In this document: in pieces, positions 46,000-57,589 of the stretch
Layout of the letters: the number at the start of each line of letters is the position of its first letter
Numbering within the stretch: position 1 is the stretch's first letter
Origin: Gnetum montanum
Lineage: Eukaryota; Streptophyta; Gnetopsida; Gnetales; Gnetaceae
DNA length: 64,000 bases
Direction: 5' to 3'
Assembly: GCA_015680685.1 (NCBI GenBank)
Contig: MNCI01010116.1
Span: forward strand, 1,690,315 to 1,754,314
The notes under the pieces: model-generated
What the model was told of the DNA's origin: nothing
Databases searched by the model: none
What the model saw: only the letters and a program-made list of their open reading frames with translations
Translations under genes and position numbers: made by a program

Positions 46000-48900
46000 T
46001 ACACTCCTTAATGGAATACCAAGCTTCCACATTCTACAGATCCAAATTTGATCACCTTCATGCTCACTCAAACTATCATACATTGGATTAAGGTAGGAGC
46101 ACTTCCCAAGAAGAGAATAAATCCATGGAGTCCCTTAGTATATCTCTAAATAGCAGGACATAAGCCATGCAAAGCTCTACTAGATTCTGGGTTGGGAGTA
46201 AACCTAATTTTACAAGATGTACAAAGCCTAAAATCTTCCTCCACTAAAGAAGAGAAACATCTAATTGAAGCTTGTAGACCAGTCAATCACTATTCCACTT
46301 GGATAGGTGGATGATGTCATTACCATCATAAGTGGCTAGTCCTACCCTACTAATTTCTTAGTAATAAATGTGGGAAAAATAAGGGAGACTTTTCTATAAT
46401 CATGGGAAGAGCATGGCTTAGCACCATGGATGCTAAGCTAAGAATAAAAGACTTTTCCTTGGAAATTTTCAAGGAAGATGAGGCCAAAATGATATAGAAA
46501 CACTGAGCTCCATGTATTGCATATAGGAATAATAGGTGCAATTATGTGTGAAAAATCTGGGCCATCAAAACAAAAATCAACATAGCATGTAATCAATGTG
46601 TAGAAGATATGTGTGTGCAGCAATGCCTATATGCAGTAGCCACCAAACAAGAAGGTACCCACTGGCTGATTCCTAACAAAAATAAAGTCCAAATTGTACA
46701 TGGAACCATCCATTTGGATTATAAGTGCCTATGTTGTAGAAGCTGATGAGTTAGAGCAATTAAGAAAGAAACACCCTTATGTACACTCACATCAAGAAGA
46801 GGATATCATGTGGGGATAGTTAAAAATACTAAATAATTTTGAACTAGAACCTTTAGAGTTAAAAGTCCTGCCAGAAGTACTAGAATAAGCTTTTCTGAAT
46901 AATATGAAATTGGTAATTATTAATGTCGATCTTGATAAATAAAAAAGAGAAGATTATTGGAAGTGGTGAATAAATGGCTAACAACATTTGCATGGTCCTA
47001 TGATGAAATAATAGGTATTGATCCATTTATATGCCAAAACTGATTTTATATAGATCCAGTTCTCAAATGATGTTGTCAACCTTAAAGAAGACTAAATCCT
47101 AAACTTAAAGAAGTGGTAAAGCAAGAATTGGAGAAAAAATTAAAGGTAGGATTCATTTAGCTAATCGCAAATAGTAAATGGGTTAGTTCCTTAGTCATTG
47201 TTCCAAAGAAAGGTGGCAAGTGAAGGATCTACATTAACTTTTGGTTATTAAATTCAACAACATTGAAGGACCACTTTCCTCTACCATTTGTTGACCAAGT
47301 CCTCAACACTATATCAAGACACCAATACTCTAGTTTCCATGATGAGTACAATGGGTATAATTAGATCTACATTACACCAAAAGATCAAGAGAAGACCACA
47401 TTTACCAATCCATGGGGGACATTTTTCTACAAGTATATGCCTTTTGGCTTATGTAATGCTCTTGCTACTTTTCAAATACTGAGCATCTTCAAAAAATATA
47501 TTGGTAATGGAGTAGAGGTATTCATGGATGATTTTTCTACTTATGGACTAGACTTCAAACAAGCATTGGATTGACTAGAGCAGGTTTTGAAAAGATGTGT
47601 TAAAACTAATTTGAAACTCAATTATCAAAAGCACTATCTAATGGTCCAAGATGGTATTGTTTTGGGACAAAGGGTATCATAAAAAGAAATAGAGGTAGAC
47701 CCAAACAAGATAAGAGTTATTTAAAATATCACATAGAGGCCACAAACTATTAAGGATGTTAGATCATTCCTTAGCCACATAGGATACTACAGAAGAGTCA
47801 TCGAAAATGTTTCAAACATAGCAAAGACACTAGTTGAACTAACAAAGGAAGATGCATTGTTCCAATGGAGAAAATAGTGTAGAAGGCATTTAAGACATTA
47901 AAGAAAAAGCTAATTGAAACACTAATCATTTAAGATTTGAATTGGTCTAATCCCTTCCACATTATGAGAGATGCCTCAAACTATGCATTCAAAAAAATAC
48001 TTACTTAGCTCGATGATCATAAAAAATGATATTACATACACTATGCTAGTTGAATAATCACTAGAACCCAACTAAGCTACACCACTATAGACAAGGAGCT
48101 TATGGATGTGGTGTATACGCTGGAAAAATTTAGACATTATATGCTTTAGTATCCTATTTATGTCCATATGAATCATAGTGCCATAAGATTTCTAATAAAT
48201 AAACTAGTGGTTAGTCTAAGGAAGATACAATGGTTTGTGATATTATAGAAGTTTGACATTACAATGATAGATAAGAAAGGAACTAAAAATGTTGTAGCAT
48301 ATCATTTGTTAAGACTAAGATGGGAACCATAGAAAGAAGATAAACCATTATCAGACCAATTTCCCAATGAAAATTTTTTTAGTAGAATAACAATGGTTGT
48401 CAACTCAATAAGAAAGTCATGAATTACTAATTACATGACTTATCTCACCAAACAATAGCTTCATATTGAGTGGACTAAGAAATAAAAGGAGTAGTTCCTT
48501 CATAGAGTCAAATGATATATGGAAATTAATGGAAATCTTTATAAGAACTATGTCGATGGATTAATTAGATGGTGTGTTCCAAAGAAGAACTAGTAAAGAA
48601 TCCTATAATATGCACATGAAGAACCATGTGGTAGTCACTAAGCAAGATGCATAATAGAACTAAAGCTAATGATGACAAGCTACTTCTAGCCTATCATGTT
48701 CAAAGATGCACACAAATTCACTTAGTATTTTAAAAGATGCCAATGCAATGAGGGAATAACAACCAAAAATTAAGAACCACAATAATAGATCAAACCATTA
48801 GAACCATTTGATATTTGGGGAATTGATTTTATGGGTTCCATAACACTTATGTTCAATGAGAAATCATATACTATAGTGACAATTGACTATTGCTCAAAAT

Positions 48901-49740
48901 GGGTAGAAGTAGCTATAGTCAAAGATTGGATAGCTAAAAGAGCTGCAAAATTCTTTCAACAACACATGGTAAATAGGTTTGAAGTACCACATATACTCAT
49001 ATTCGAAAACAAAGCACATTTCATAAGAGCTACATTCAAGAAGCTAATGCAACAAATTGGGGTGAACCACAAACTAACTACACCATACCTTTCCCAAGAA
49101 AATGGTTAAGTGGAAGTGACTAACTGAAAAATCACTAAACTATTAACTAGAATAGTTATTTAATTTAGAAAGGTTTAGAACACTAAGTTGAATGATGATT
49201 TATCAACATATAGATCCACATGGAAACTTCCAATAGGATACTCTCCTTGTGAGTTGGTTTATGGGAAAATTCCCATATTACCAATCCAAGTAGAGCTACA
49301 AACATTAGATACTACTAGTGAACTTGACCTAGATTTAAACTTAGCTCAAAAAGAATGCCTTAGTTATCTTAAACTTATAGAAGAAAATATACTTGTAGCT
49401 CTAATGAGTAATGAAGTACACAAGAAATACTCCAAATGTAGGCATGACGTAAGAATATGATAAGTATCAATACAACTAGGCAATAGAGTCATCTACCACA
49501 ATCCCAATCATGTGCCACAGAAGGCTAAGTTCCAAACTCTATGGGAAGGATCCTATATTATCCATGCAACATACCCATCAAGCGTCATGTAGATCTATCA
49601 CCTAATCAACCCACAAAAACTTATCTTGTTCAAATATTCAATAAGTCAAACCATTCTACAAACATCTTGACTCCTCTGTGTATTCTACCTTGTTTGCCAA
49701 ACCATCCTCAACTTGTTCCATCTTCTGGTTAACTATTTCT
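46000..49740 (+). pseudogene. pol of element D (protease, RT, RNase H, integrase)
   Basis: The protease keeps KALLDSGLGVNLI (about 46170). RT has NSKWVSSLVIVPKKGGK, FPLPFVDQVLNTI, MPFGLCNALATFQ and VEVFMDDFSTYG with the catalytic DD. RNase H resembles element G and is heavily mutated. Integrase has GIDFMG, VTIDYCSKWVEVA and the C-terminal catalytic Glu region (NG.VEV), but the second Asp is Glu in FENKAHF. The integrase C-terminus ends near 49735. Frames are broken throughout. D retains the more complete pol of the family because it keeps a protease that G has lost. Confidence 0.88.
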
Positions 49741-51400
49741 AATAATAGTAGTGGGGGTGTTTAATGTGACACTTAGGCACTGAAATTTTGTTTTCTTTTT
49801 CTTGTCTTACTACTTTTTCATATTCTTGATATCTTTTCTATTCTTTTATACTTTTCTCATTTCTTCATCATTTTATGTGTCTTAATATATTTTCAATTCT
49901 TTCTCTAATTTTCCATTCCTATCATTTTCTATGATTTTTCATCATTTTCCTTGAACATATTTTTGTTGGATTTCCAATAAAATGCAAAGGAATAAAGCAA
50001 TATGTAGTCCTAATAATGTGAAGGTTACCCTATTTTATTAAATCATGGAAGGATTAATTCTATATACAGTGAGAACACATCATCCATTTACTTATTTCCA
50101 ATAATAAGAGGTTCTTACCATAGTCATAGTGATATTCTTTTCATAATAAATATGTAATCAATATGCCTAAATAGAAAAGTGAAGAACCAAGTGGGAATAA
50201 AAAGAATGTGACATCAAGGGGATTTATGGATTCTCTAGGACTACTACTATAAGTTTTATCCTATTGTTAAGATTGTATTATTTTCTTGAGTTCTAACAAA
50301 AAATGGAAGTATGAGTACAATAAGTGTTACCTTTCCATGTCATTGGAAAGACATGTTATCCATTCTTGAAGGTAGTCCTTTAGTAAGGTTGACATAGTAA
50401 AAATATAATAAATGCATAAGAATAAGACTTTTAGGGGTTAAATGTGAAAGACATGTTACCCATGCTTGAAGGTAGGAGAATTCTCATAAATCTCAAAAAT
50501 AAAGTATGCTATTAATAAAATCCTTTCTTGAACTACATTGCTAAGTGATAATGCTTCATGCAATAGTGGTAGTCTTATGGTTGCTAGTTTTGGGATGATC
50601 CAATATGATGTCACTGGTAAGTGGTATGGACTTGGTTTGGATCTTGGATAGAAGGACTAATGATCACTTTAATTATATCTCAAGCACAAGAATTCATTAT
50701 GATTATGGTAAGACAACTCACATCCCAATTTCTGCAATCATTTCTAATCTTGTTCCATCTCACTGGTATATATAATCATAATTCTATTGTTTTGTGTAAT
50801 AGAGTGTATTTTTTGGTAGTGATGTCATAGCTATGATGTATTAGGTCCTATGATGTCATAGCTAGGATGTTGTATCTACAATGTCACCATTATAAAAATC
50901 TATATGTACACACAAGGAGATAGAAATTTTACATTCTTCTATTTCAAAGCAAGTGGAGTTCATGTTGTTTTTCTAAGCTCTGATGCTCGAACTTCCAAGG
51001 TTCATAACCTCTTCACTGTAGCTCTAATTTGTGTGATTTTTGAATCCTATTAATTCTGGAGTGCTCAACTTAATCATGGAGAAGAGTATTGTACATTGAT
51101 AAACCAAGTTGGACCAAATTTTTAGGGTAAGCATAAGAGTAAATAATATTATTTTAATAAAATTAATGAAATAAAAACTAATGAGCCTAACCGATTCTCC
51201 TAGACAACCATCCAATGGTAAAATAAACAAAAAAATAAAGGGTTTCTTTTTGAATTTTTCTAACTCTACAATCATAATAAGAGCCATGAATAACAATAAG
51301 AATAAAAATTGAATCAAAACCAAGTTCCTAGAAAAGGATTATGAACTATTAGAAATCTATTTAAAATTCTTGGATATGCTTAAATACATTTTTGATGATT
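49741..51400 (+). other. Post-pol region of element D
   Basis: A T-rich tract (49780-49970) is followed by the conserved block (about 50090-50830) shared with elements B and G. No frame stands out. The position, between pol and a further ORF, is where a splice acceptor or internal promoter for that ORF would be expected. Confidence 0.5.
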
Positions 51401-54400
51401 ATAGATAACTCCCAAGAGACTAGTAGCAAAAGGATCCTCACAACCAGAAAGTAAGAGACCATGAGGCTAAGGTAGAGGACAAGTTGGAGAAAAAACTCCA
51501 CAGGTAGAACAAGCAAAGCAAGAGGTCCAATCTTTCAGTATCCATTAACAAACTCCTATGTTAGAATAATCTACACAAGTTGAGTCAAAGACACCAATAG
51601 CTCTTAAGTAGGGACAATGCCTCAAGCTATCAATAGAGGGTCTCCAAGAAATCCAAGAGAAATCCATCATGTCCATAGTCATTATGGAATTAAATTTTTG
51701 ACCATTCATGGAGTTTGCTTTTGAGAGTATCAAGATCCAACTCCAAGCCTCTCCTCTATGGCCCACCCTCTCATGTAATAGTGAATGGTACCTAAGAGAA
51801 TTATATCAAATTTGGAGAAATAACCAAGATGATGTGACTATAAAGATTAAATAATTCTTAGTATATTATTCTGTAGAAGCCATTGCAAAGGCACTTAACA
51901 TTTCCAATGTTGGAGAAAATGTAGCACAAATATCAACCAAATCTAACATAGATGCAAAGAAGCTCTAGCTACAGAGATCCTATAGGAAATAGAACAAAGA
52001 ATATAGTGAACTAAGAGCTAAGATAAAGACCTACTTTAAGATCAAAACTTATTACTTGTTTCCAACCAAGAGATTTAATAGGATCTCTACATATGTAGTA
52101 AGAGGAAGTGCAATACTTATGGAAAAATTCAATGCTAACATAGCACATCTACTCTTCCTAGAGATCTAGAGAAGGTTTGAAGAGAAGAAGGCAAGGAAAC
52201 TCACACTACCATTCCCTTGGCTAATTAGAAAGTTATGCAAGTAAGTGGGGATTCTAGGATATACCAATGGTGTTCTAAGAAAAGACCAAAATGCATCATA
52301 TGCAGAAATGTCTAAACCAGTGCCACCAAAAAGGGATAAGCTAGAAATTCCAGTAGGCACTAAGGGAGCAGTAGGTTCTACACCAACAACTTGCTAACAA
52401 TAATAAGTAAGATCCAATGGATCAATGCCTCTTAGTAATAAACTTGAACATAGAGCTCCAGTAGCATAATAGGATTATAGAACTTCAATGAGTTACTTGC
52501 AACAAATAGCAAAAACTATCAACTGGGGAGCAAGAGAAGGTTCTACTCTATAAAGAGTAAGCGATAACTTCATAAGACTTGCAGTATCAACAAAACCTAC
52601 TAATGGATAGGTATCTCTACAAGTAAGAGAGGACAATTACTAGGTGAAATAGATTTCAGGGAACATTGGATCTTTCCAAGTGATGCTAGAAATCAAAGAA
52701 GAAGCCACAATAGTGATCATGCAACACTAAGATGTAGCAGGAGTAACAAAAGTGATCATTAATTGGTGTAGGGGCTGCACCTTGAGAGATCCCAATAGGA
52801 TCCAATCCATAACTTCTAAGTAGATCTAGCTTAGAAAATAGGAATAACATAATAAAATGGAGAAAATATTTCTTGTATTAATAAATTTCTTGAATACATA
52901 GAAAATACATCAAATATGAGGAGCCAAGCTCAACTCACAACTCTCCCAAGGATCCTAAACGCCACACTTTTCCTATTTGAATCCTCAATTGCTTACAATG
53001 GAGCTCAAGCTCAAGAGAAGACACTTACAAGAGATTCTCCTAATCTCTCTTAAGTGTTCTCCCTTGCCTCTCCCTTAACTCTCACTCAACTTCCTTACAT
53101 AAGCTCTCTTTCCTCAAGAGCTTTCTCTTACCCTCTATTAGAATTTTGGCCTTCAACATTTGCACTTTAGCACTTAGTGCTACGACACTTAGCAGTATGG
53201 CCCTTGGTAATGTAACACTTGGCACTTTCACACTTTATCACTTGGCACTTCAACATCAACAATGATGAATTACATCAATATTTATAAGAAATAGGAAGGT
53301 AAAACCCCTAGAAACATTTCCTCAACTCAACTTGAGATTCTTTAGATGTTTCTCAAGTCTTTTTACCTTCTCCTCAGCTATTTCCATCTTGCTTTGGCCA
53401 TTTCCTAAATTGAAATGGGCATTTTTGAAAGTTTTCCCATGCATTTTTGTCATCTCTAGATTTGCTAGGATGTCTACTATGAAAGTCGTACTTTCAAGAG
53501 AGACATCTACTATTTTTGCTAGACATCTACTCTGCATTTAGGATGTCTACACTTTAGGGGAGAAGTCTATCTTTCAAAGGAGATGTCTCTTCTACAAGTG
53601 CCAAAAATAAAAGTGCTCATTTTGATGTCAGGAGCCTCCAGATGCCTCCAAATAACTCCTCAAAGATCCTATAACCATCTAAACTCATTAAAATGAGCCA
53701 AAATAATCCAAAACATCTAAGAATCATCCTCAAGAAAAGGAACACAAAAAGAGGATTGAAAGAGGTATCCCTACACCACTAACCATATTGTGAAATCCTT
53801 TAATGTTTCTATTGTGTCACCAATAGATATTACTAGAGCCAAAGATGTGCAAATGTTAGCTAAAACATCCATGACCCGAGCAAAGTAAGAAGATATCCTT
53901 GATCAACTATTGTAGATTGGCCAAGGTATGCAAAATATCTTTGATATCCCCAATGATATCACTATAGTGTACTCAGATTTGATCTTCACAAAGGGAAGTT
54001 GGTCATGGCTAAAATAAGAGCTAAACATGTAGATATTTACGTGCAGAGGTTGTAAGCTAAGTTAGCATCTATGAAAGAAAAAAGAAGATACCCTAAATAG
54101 TACATAGTGCTAGACCAACTAGAATAATTCAGAATAGAACATGTGAGGTAGCTAATTACCCAAAACATCCAAGTTGAGATGGAGAAGCAGAAACTAGTAT
54201 GAAATATATTAGTGGCTAAAGCTCAAACATATGCACATGTCAAGGCCATAAATGTCCTCAAGGAAGAGAATAAAAGACTTTTTGTATACAACACAAAGTT
54301 AATAGATATTAAATGGTAGAAGAATATTCTCAAGGAAAGCATTCATGAATTATGAGAAAAATTTATTAGAATCAACTATGATATGAACAAATTGGCCAGT

Positions 54401-55200
54401 GAAAGTTGCACCCTATCAATGAAAGAATCCACACCATCAAATAGAAATCAGCAATCAAAATAAGCACATGGAGAAAAGAGGCCAAAAAAGCCCAAAAGAC
54501 TCAAGGAATACTTTAAGGATTAAGTGGGCATGTACAAGTAGATTAATGAGAAAGATACCTGGATGGCCAAGGCCAAAATCAATTCAATCACAACTTGAAT
54601 ACCAAATTAGCAACTAATTCTGGATAGCCTTGCCCATGTCCACCAAGTTGAAGTAAAAAATAAGGATCCACATATAGAAGATCTCATAGAGTACATGCGG
54701 TTAGCAAACCTTTGGTATACTAACTTCGCCATGTTAATAGTAGGATGACCAAGGAATGAGTTAGAATATTAGGTTGTAAAAATATATGTAATGTATGAAA
54801 ATAAGTTTGCAAATCCAAAGGATGCACATTAGAAATTACATGTTGAAAACTCTGATCTTAAAGTAGTCAAGGCCAGCTACCAAGGGTAGAAGGATGTAGC
54901 AGTAAACCTAGCTCATTGAATGATCAATTATCAAGAACTACGAAAGGTGGCCATAGCATTTGAAGAGGAAAGAAGGCAATTCATAGCTTGGTGTGTTAAA
55001 ACAAATAATATGTTTCCATAGCTACCATGCCCATTGGAGGTATCGATACCATCAAACATCACCAAACTTGCATGGACAGTACATTATCCCAAATCAAAGG
55101 AAGAAAAGCTCTAGGCACTCCTAAACTAATACTAATTTCAGAAGCTCGATGACAAAGGAAAGAAGCTAATGGAGGAGCCTTCACCATCGAGAACATAAAG
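51400..55200 (+). pseudogene. Extra 3' ORF of element D (interrupted, unrecognised protein)
   Basis: Readings across frames suggest a long protein. The N-terminal part (about 51680-52360) holds EAIAKALNISNVGENVAQIS and ASYAEMSKPVPPKRDKLEIP. The middle (from 52680) holds VMLEIKEEATIVIMQH and, after the insert, SFNVSIVSPMDIT-like text. A Lys/Glu-rich coiled-coil-like C-terminal half follows (53990-55150), with HVHQVEVKNKDPHIEDLIEY. The second half is shared with element C (31700-33407). Excluding the inserted 1 kb, about 2.8 kb would be coding. I do not recognise the family. Athila/Tat elements are known to carry extra ORFs in this position. Confidence 0.6.
52767..53775 (-). repeat. 1-kb insertion in the 3' ORF of D, probably a solo LTR related to element E
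   Basis: The interruption is defined by the uninterrupted homologous text in element C. The insert runs TGTAGGGG...CCCTACA, with perfect 9-bp inverted ends GGTGTAGGG/CCCTACACC if the flanking bases are included. On the minus strand it resembles the E LTR (38825-39582). The flanks CATTAATT (52757-52764) and CACTAACC (53777-53784) could be a decayed 8-bp duplication; no 5-bp duplication fits, which leaves the LTR reading open. Confidence 0.55.
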
Positions 55201-55409
55201 GCTACATTAGGCTGTTTCATTTTGTTTTGTCATTAAATGTAATTATCATGCTATGCATGATAATTTTGTAAAAACACCACTCGAACCACAATGCAGCATT
55301 CAAAGTCATGTATATAGGAAGTCATGTCAAGTTTGAGTATAGCTTCCAATTTTGTAAGGAACTCTATCCTCATTTTGTTTTAACTCAAGGATGAGGTTCC
55401 AATCAATCA

Positions 55410-56275
55410 TGATAAAACCAATTTTTTTCATGCATGATATTGTATCAATGATATTGTAGCTCTACTTATGTCATCATTGATACAAGGTATTAGGAGCTAA
55501 GTGGCCAAATAAATATTGACACTTGGTCACATCAGTAGATAAAAAATTCTTTGTAGTCTTAGGAAAACTCTTGCAGTTTATTTTTGTAGTTAGCAATAGA
55601 GTGAATGCCCACAGTATGGTGTTGAGCAATTAAATGAAATTTTTATTAGAATGGATTGTACTTGGGCATAGTTCATGTTTGACAATAAAGATCAAGACTG
55701 ATTTTCATCATTACAACATCCACTTAGCTTTTTAATTTTACTTAGTTTAATTTTCATGTTTATTTTAGCTTAGCTTTTTATATTTCCAAAGTGCTTTACT
55801 TTTCATGTTTTCTAGTAAGGTGGAATGAGTACAATTGGTGTTGAGCATTAAGTGTAATTGTTTGGAAACCCAGTAGTAGTTTCACTTAATTCTCTCAATA
55901 GTGAACTCACCTGGTAATCCCAGTAATGATTCGATAAGCCCGAGATGTGTGTGGAAAGCTAGGAATGATTGCTCATCACCATAGGCTAGAATATATTTAT
56001 ATTTCTATCATCACTTATTTTTAGATTTTATTCCCATCTTTTATTATGAAAGCACTTAGGAGAGAACTAAGCTTACAACATCAATATATCATATGCCTCA
56101 CTTAGAGTTAAACCATATACTTGAACTTCACTAACTTGAATTGGGAATACAATGACCATGAATCAATAATCAACTCCTAGCATACTTATATTGTCCATTC
56201 ATTGATTACAATTTGATCATGTGCATGCACTTGTGACTTGTATGGTGGAGTGTTGGGATATCCTACTACCCATCA
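55410..56275 (+). repeat. 3' LTR of element D
   Basis: Starts TGATAAAACC and ends ACTACCCATCA. It aligns with 30554-31483 (inverted). The GATATC words near 55435-55465 are mutated to GATATTG. The TATA region reads AAATAAATATTG. No 5' LTR partner exists because D is truncated. Confidence 0.85.
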
Positions 56276-56519
56276 ATGCTCATACAAGGATTACAAGCTC
56301 AAAATATCCAAAAAATTATCCATAATAATTAACATCATGCCAATAACATTATATTAACTGTTTACTTCACAACACAAACACATCCCAAGAATGCTACTAC
56401 AACTAGATTTTTCACAACTAGGTTGAAATGTAAGTATGAGATAAATACTAAGGAAGAGAAGCATAGGTAGTAGGCTATGGGGGCCTCCTAATTATGGAGG
56501 GCATTTCCTTCCTTCCTTG
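56276..56519. other. Unassigned sequence between two LTRs
   Basis: Nothing recognisable. It may be the 5' part of the family A LTR that follows, too diverged to align by eye. Confidence 0.3.
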
Positions 56520-57044
56520 ATTCTTTTTCATTTTCATGTTACATGCAATTTACTTTCTTGTTATTAAGTAATTAATATTATCGTTTGTAAGCAACATGAG
56601 TACATCCACTTCGAGTAGAAATATTAATGCTTAGTAATCCTAGTAGGGAATATTTAGTACACCTAGTAGTATACACTTGGTGACCCTATAGCATTAATAT
56701 ATGTTCAAGATATGTACAGAAAGTGGGAACAAATAACTCACGTTTAGGCTAGTTAGTTAACTAAGTAGTTAATTAGTTAGTTAATCTAAATATTAAATGT
56801 TTATTTGCTTAATTATTTAGTGACTGAAGAAAATAAAAATAAATATCTCACACCTCGATCACACTTAACCATACATACAGATTAGCATAAGCATCAATTG
56901 CGAAGACAATAATTAACAATGACATAGTTCACCATCTTGGAATATTGGCCACTTAGGTAAATAAAGTCCATGGAATTTGACTAAATTGAGTGTATAAACT
57001 AGTAATTAATATAGTTGGGTATAGGAAATACCTACTACTCATCA
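56520..57044 (+). repeat. Partial LTR of family A
   Basis: Similar to 7640-8164, including ATTAATGCTTAGTAATCC-type text, GTACAGAAAGTGGGAACAAA and the end CTACTCATCA. No primer site follows, so it is a solo LTR or 3' LTR remnant. Confidence 0.65.
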
Positions 57045-57066
57045 TTAACTCTCTTAATCCTACTCA

Positions 57067-57239
57067 CACCTAGAGTGTAGTGTAGTGGTTAAGACACTCA
57101 TATCTTATTTAGAATGTTGTATGTTGAATTCCTACCTCCATTCAAAAGTGTGACAACAATATAGTCTTGATGTAACATCTATCCTATTGTGTTTCCAAGC
57201 CGAATGTCTATCTACAAAGAAAGTAAAAATAAAAATACA
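57067..57239 (+). mobile_element. tRNA-derived SINE, 173 bp, with 20-bp target duplication
   Basis: The body starts CACCTAGAGTGTAG. It has an A box-like TAGTGTAGTGGTTAAGA (57078-57094), a B box-like GTTGAATTCC (57123-57132) and an A-rich tail (57218-57239). It is flanked by 57047-57066 and 57240-57259, which agree at 18 of 20 positions (AACTMTCTTAATCYTACTCA). Promoter boxes, tail and long target duplication together define a SINE inserted two bases beyond the LTR end. Confidence 0.85.
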
Positions 57240-57259
57240 AACTATCTTAATCTTACTCA

Positions 57260-57589
57260 TTTTAGCATGTCCATGTACAATGTAGATAACTTCATGCATC
57301 TCACCTTAGTAGTTCCATTGAAGTAAAGAGCCTCCACTTCATCTACACCTTTCCAAATGTAAAGGGAATGACACCAAAAAATAATGATAAGAGAAAAAAA
57401 AACAAATAAATTTCTCTCCTATTGGATTTGAGTTCATGAGAGTTCTCTAGATTGTGTGTGATTATATAAATATTATATAATCATGTCATCATACTTTTCA
57501 ATAAGCAATGTCTTCAAATTCTTGAGCCTCTATGTAATCATACTCATTAAAATTCTTAGATTAGATAATTAATAAAAATTTGAGAAAAA
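57260..57589. other. Unassigned AT-rich DNA
   Basis: No coding signal or element end was recognised. It may be the 5' part of the following LINE. Confidence 0.3.

Noticed and set aside
51024-51323. 99-codon hydrophobic minus-strand frame as an envelope-like protein
   Set aside because: It is on the opposite strand to the element, has no relative in C, and is antisense to AT-rich post-pol sequence.
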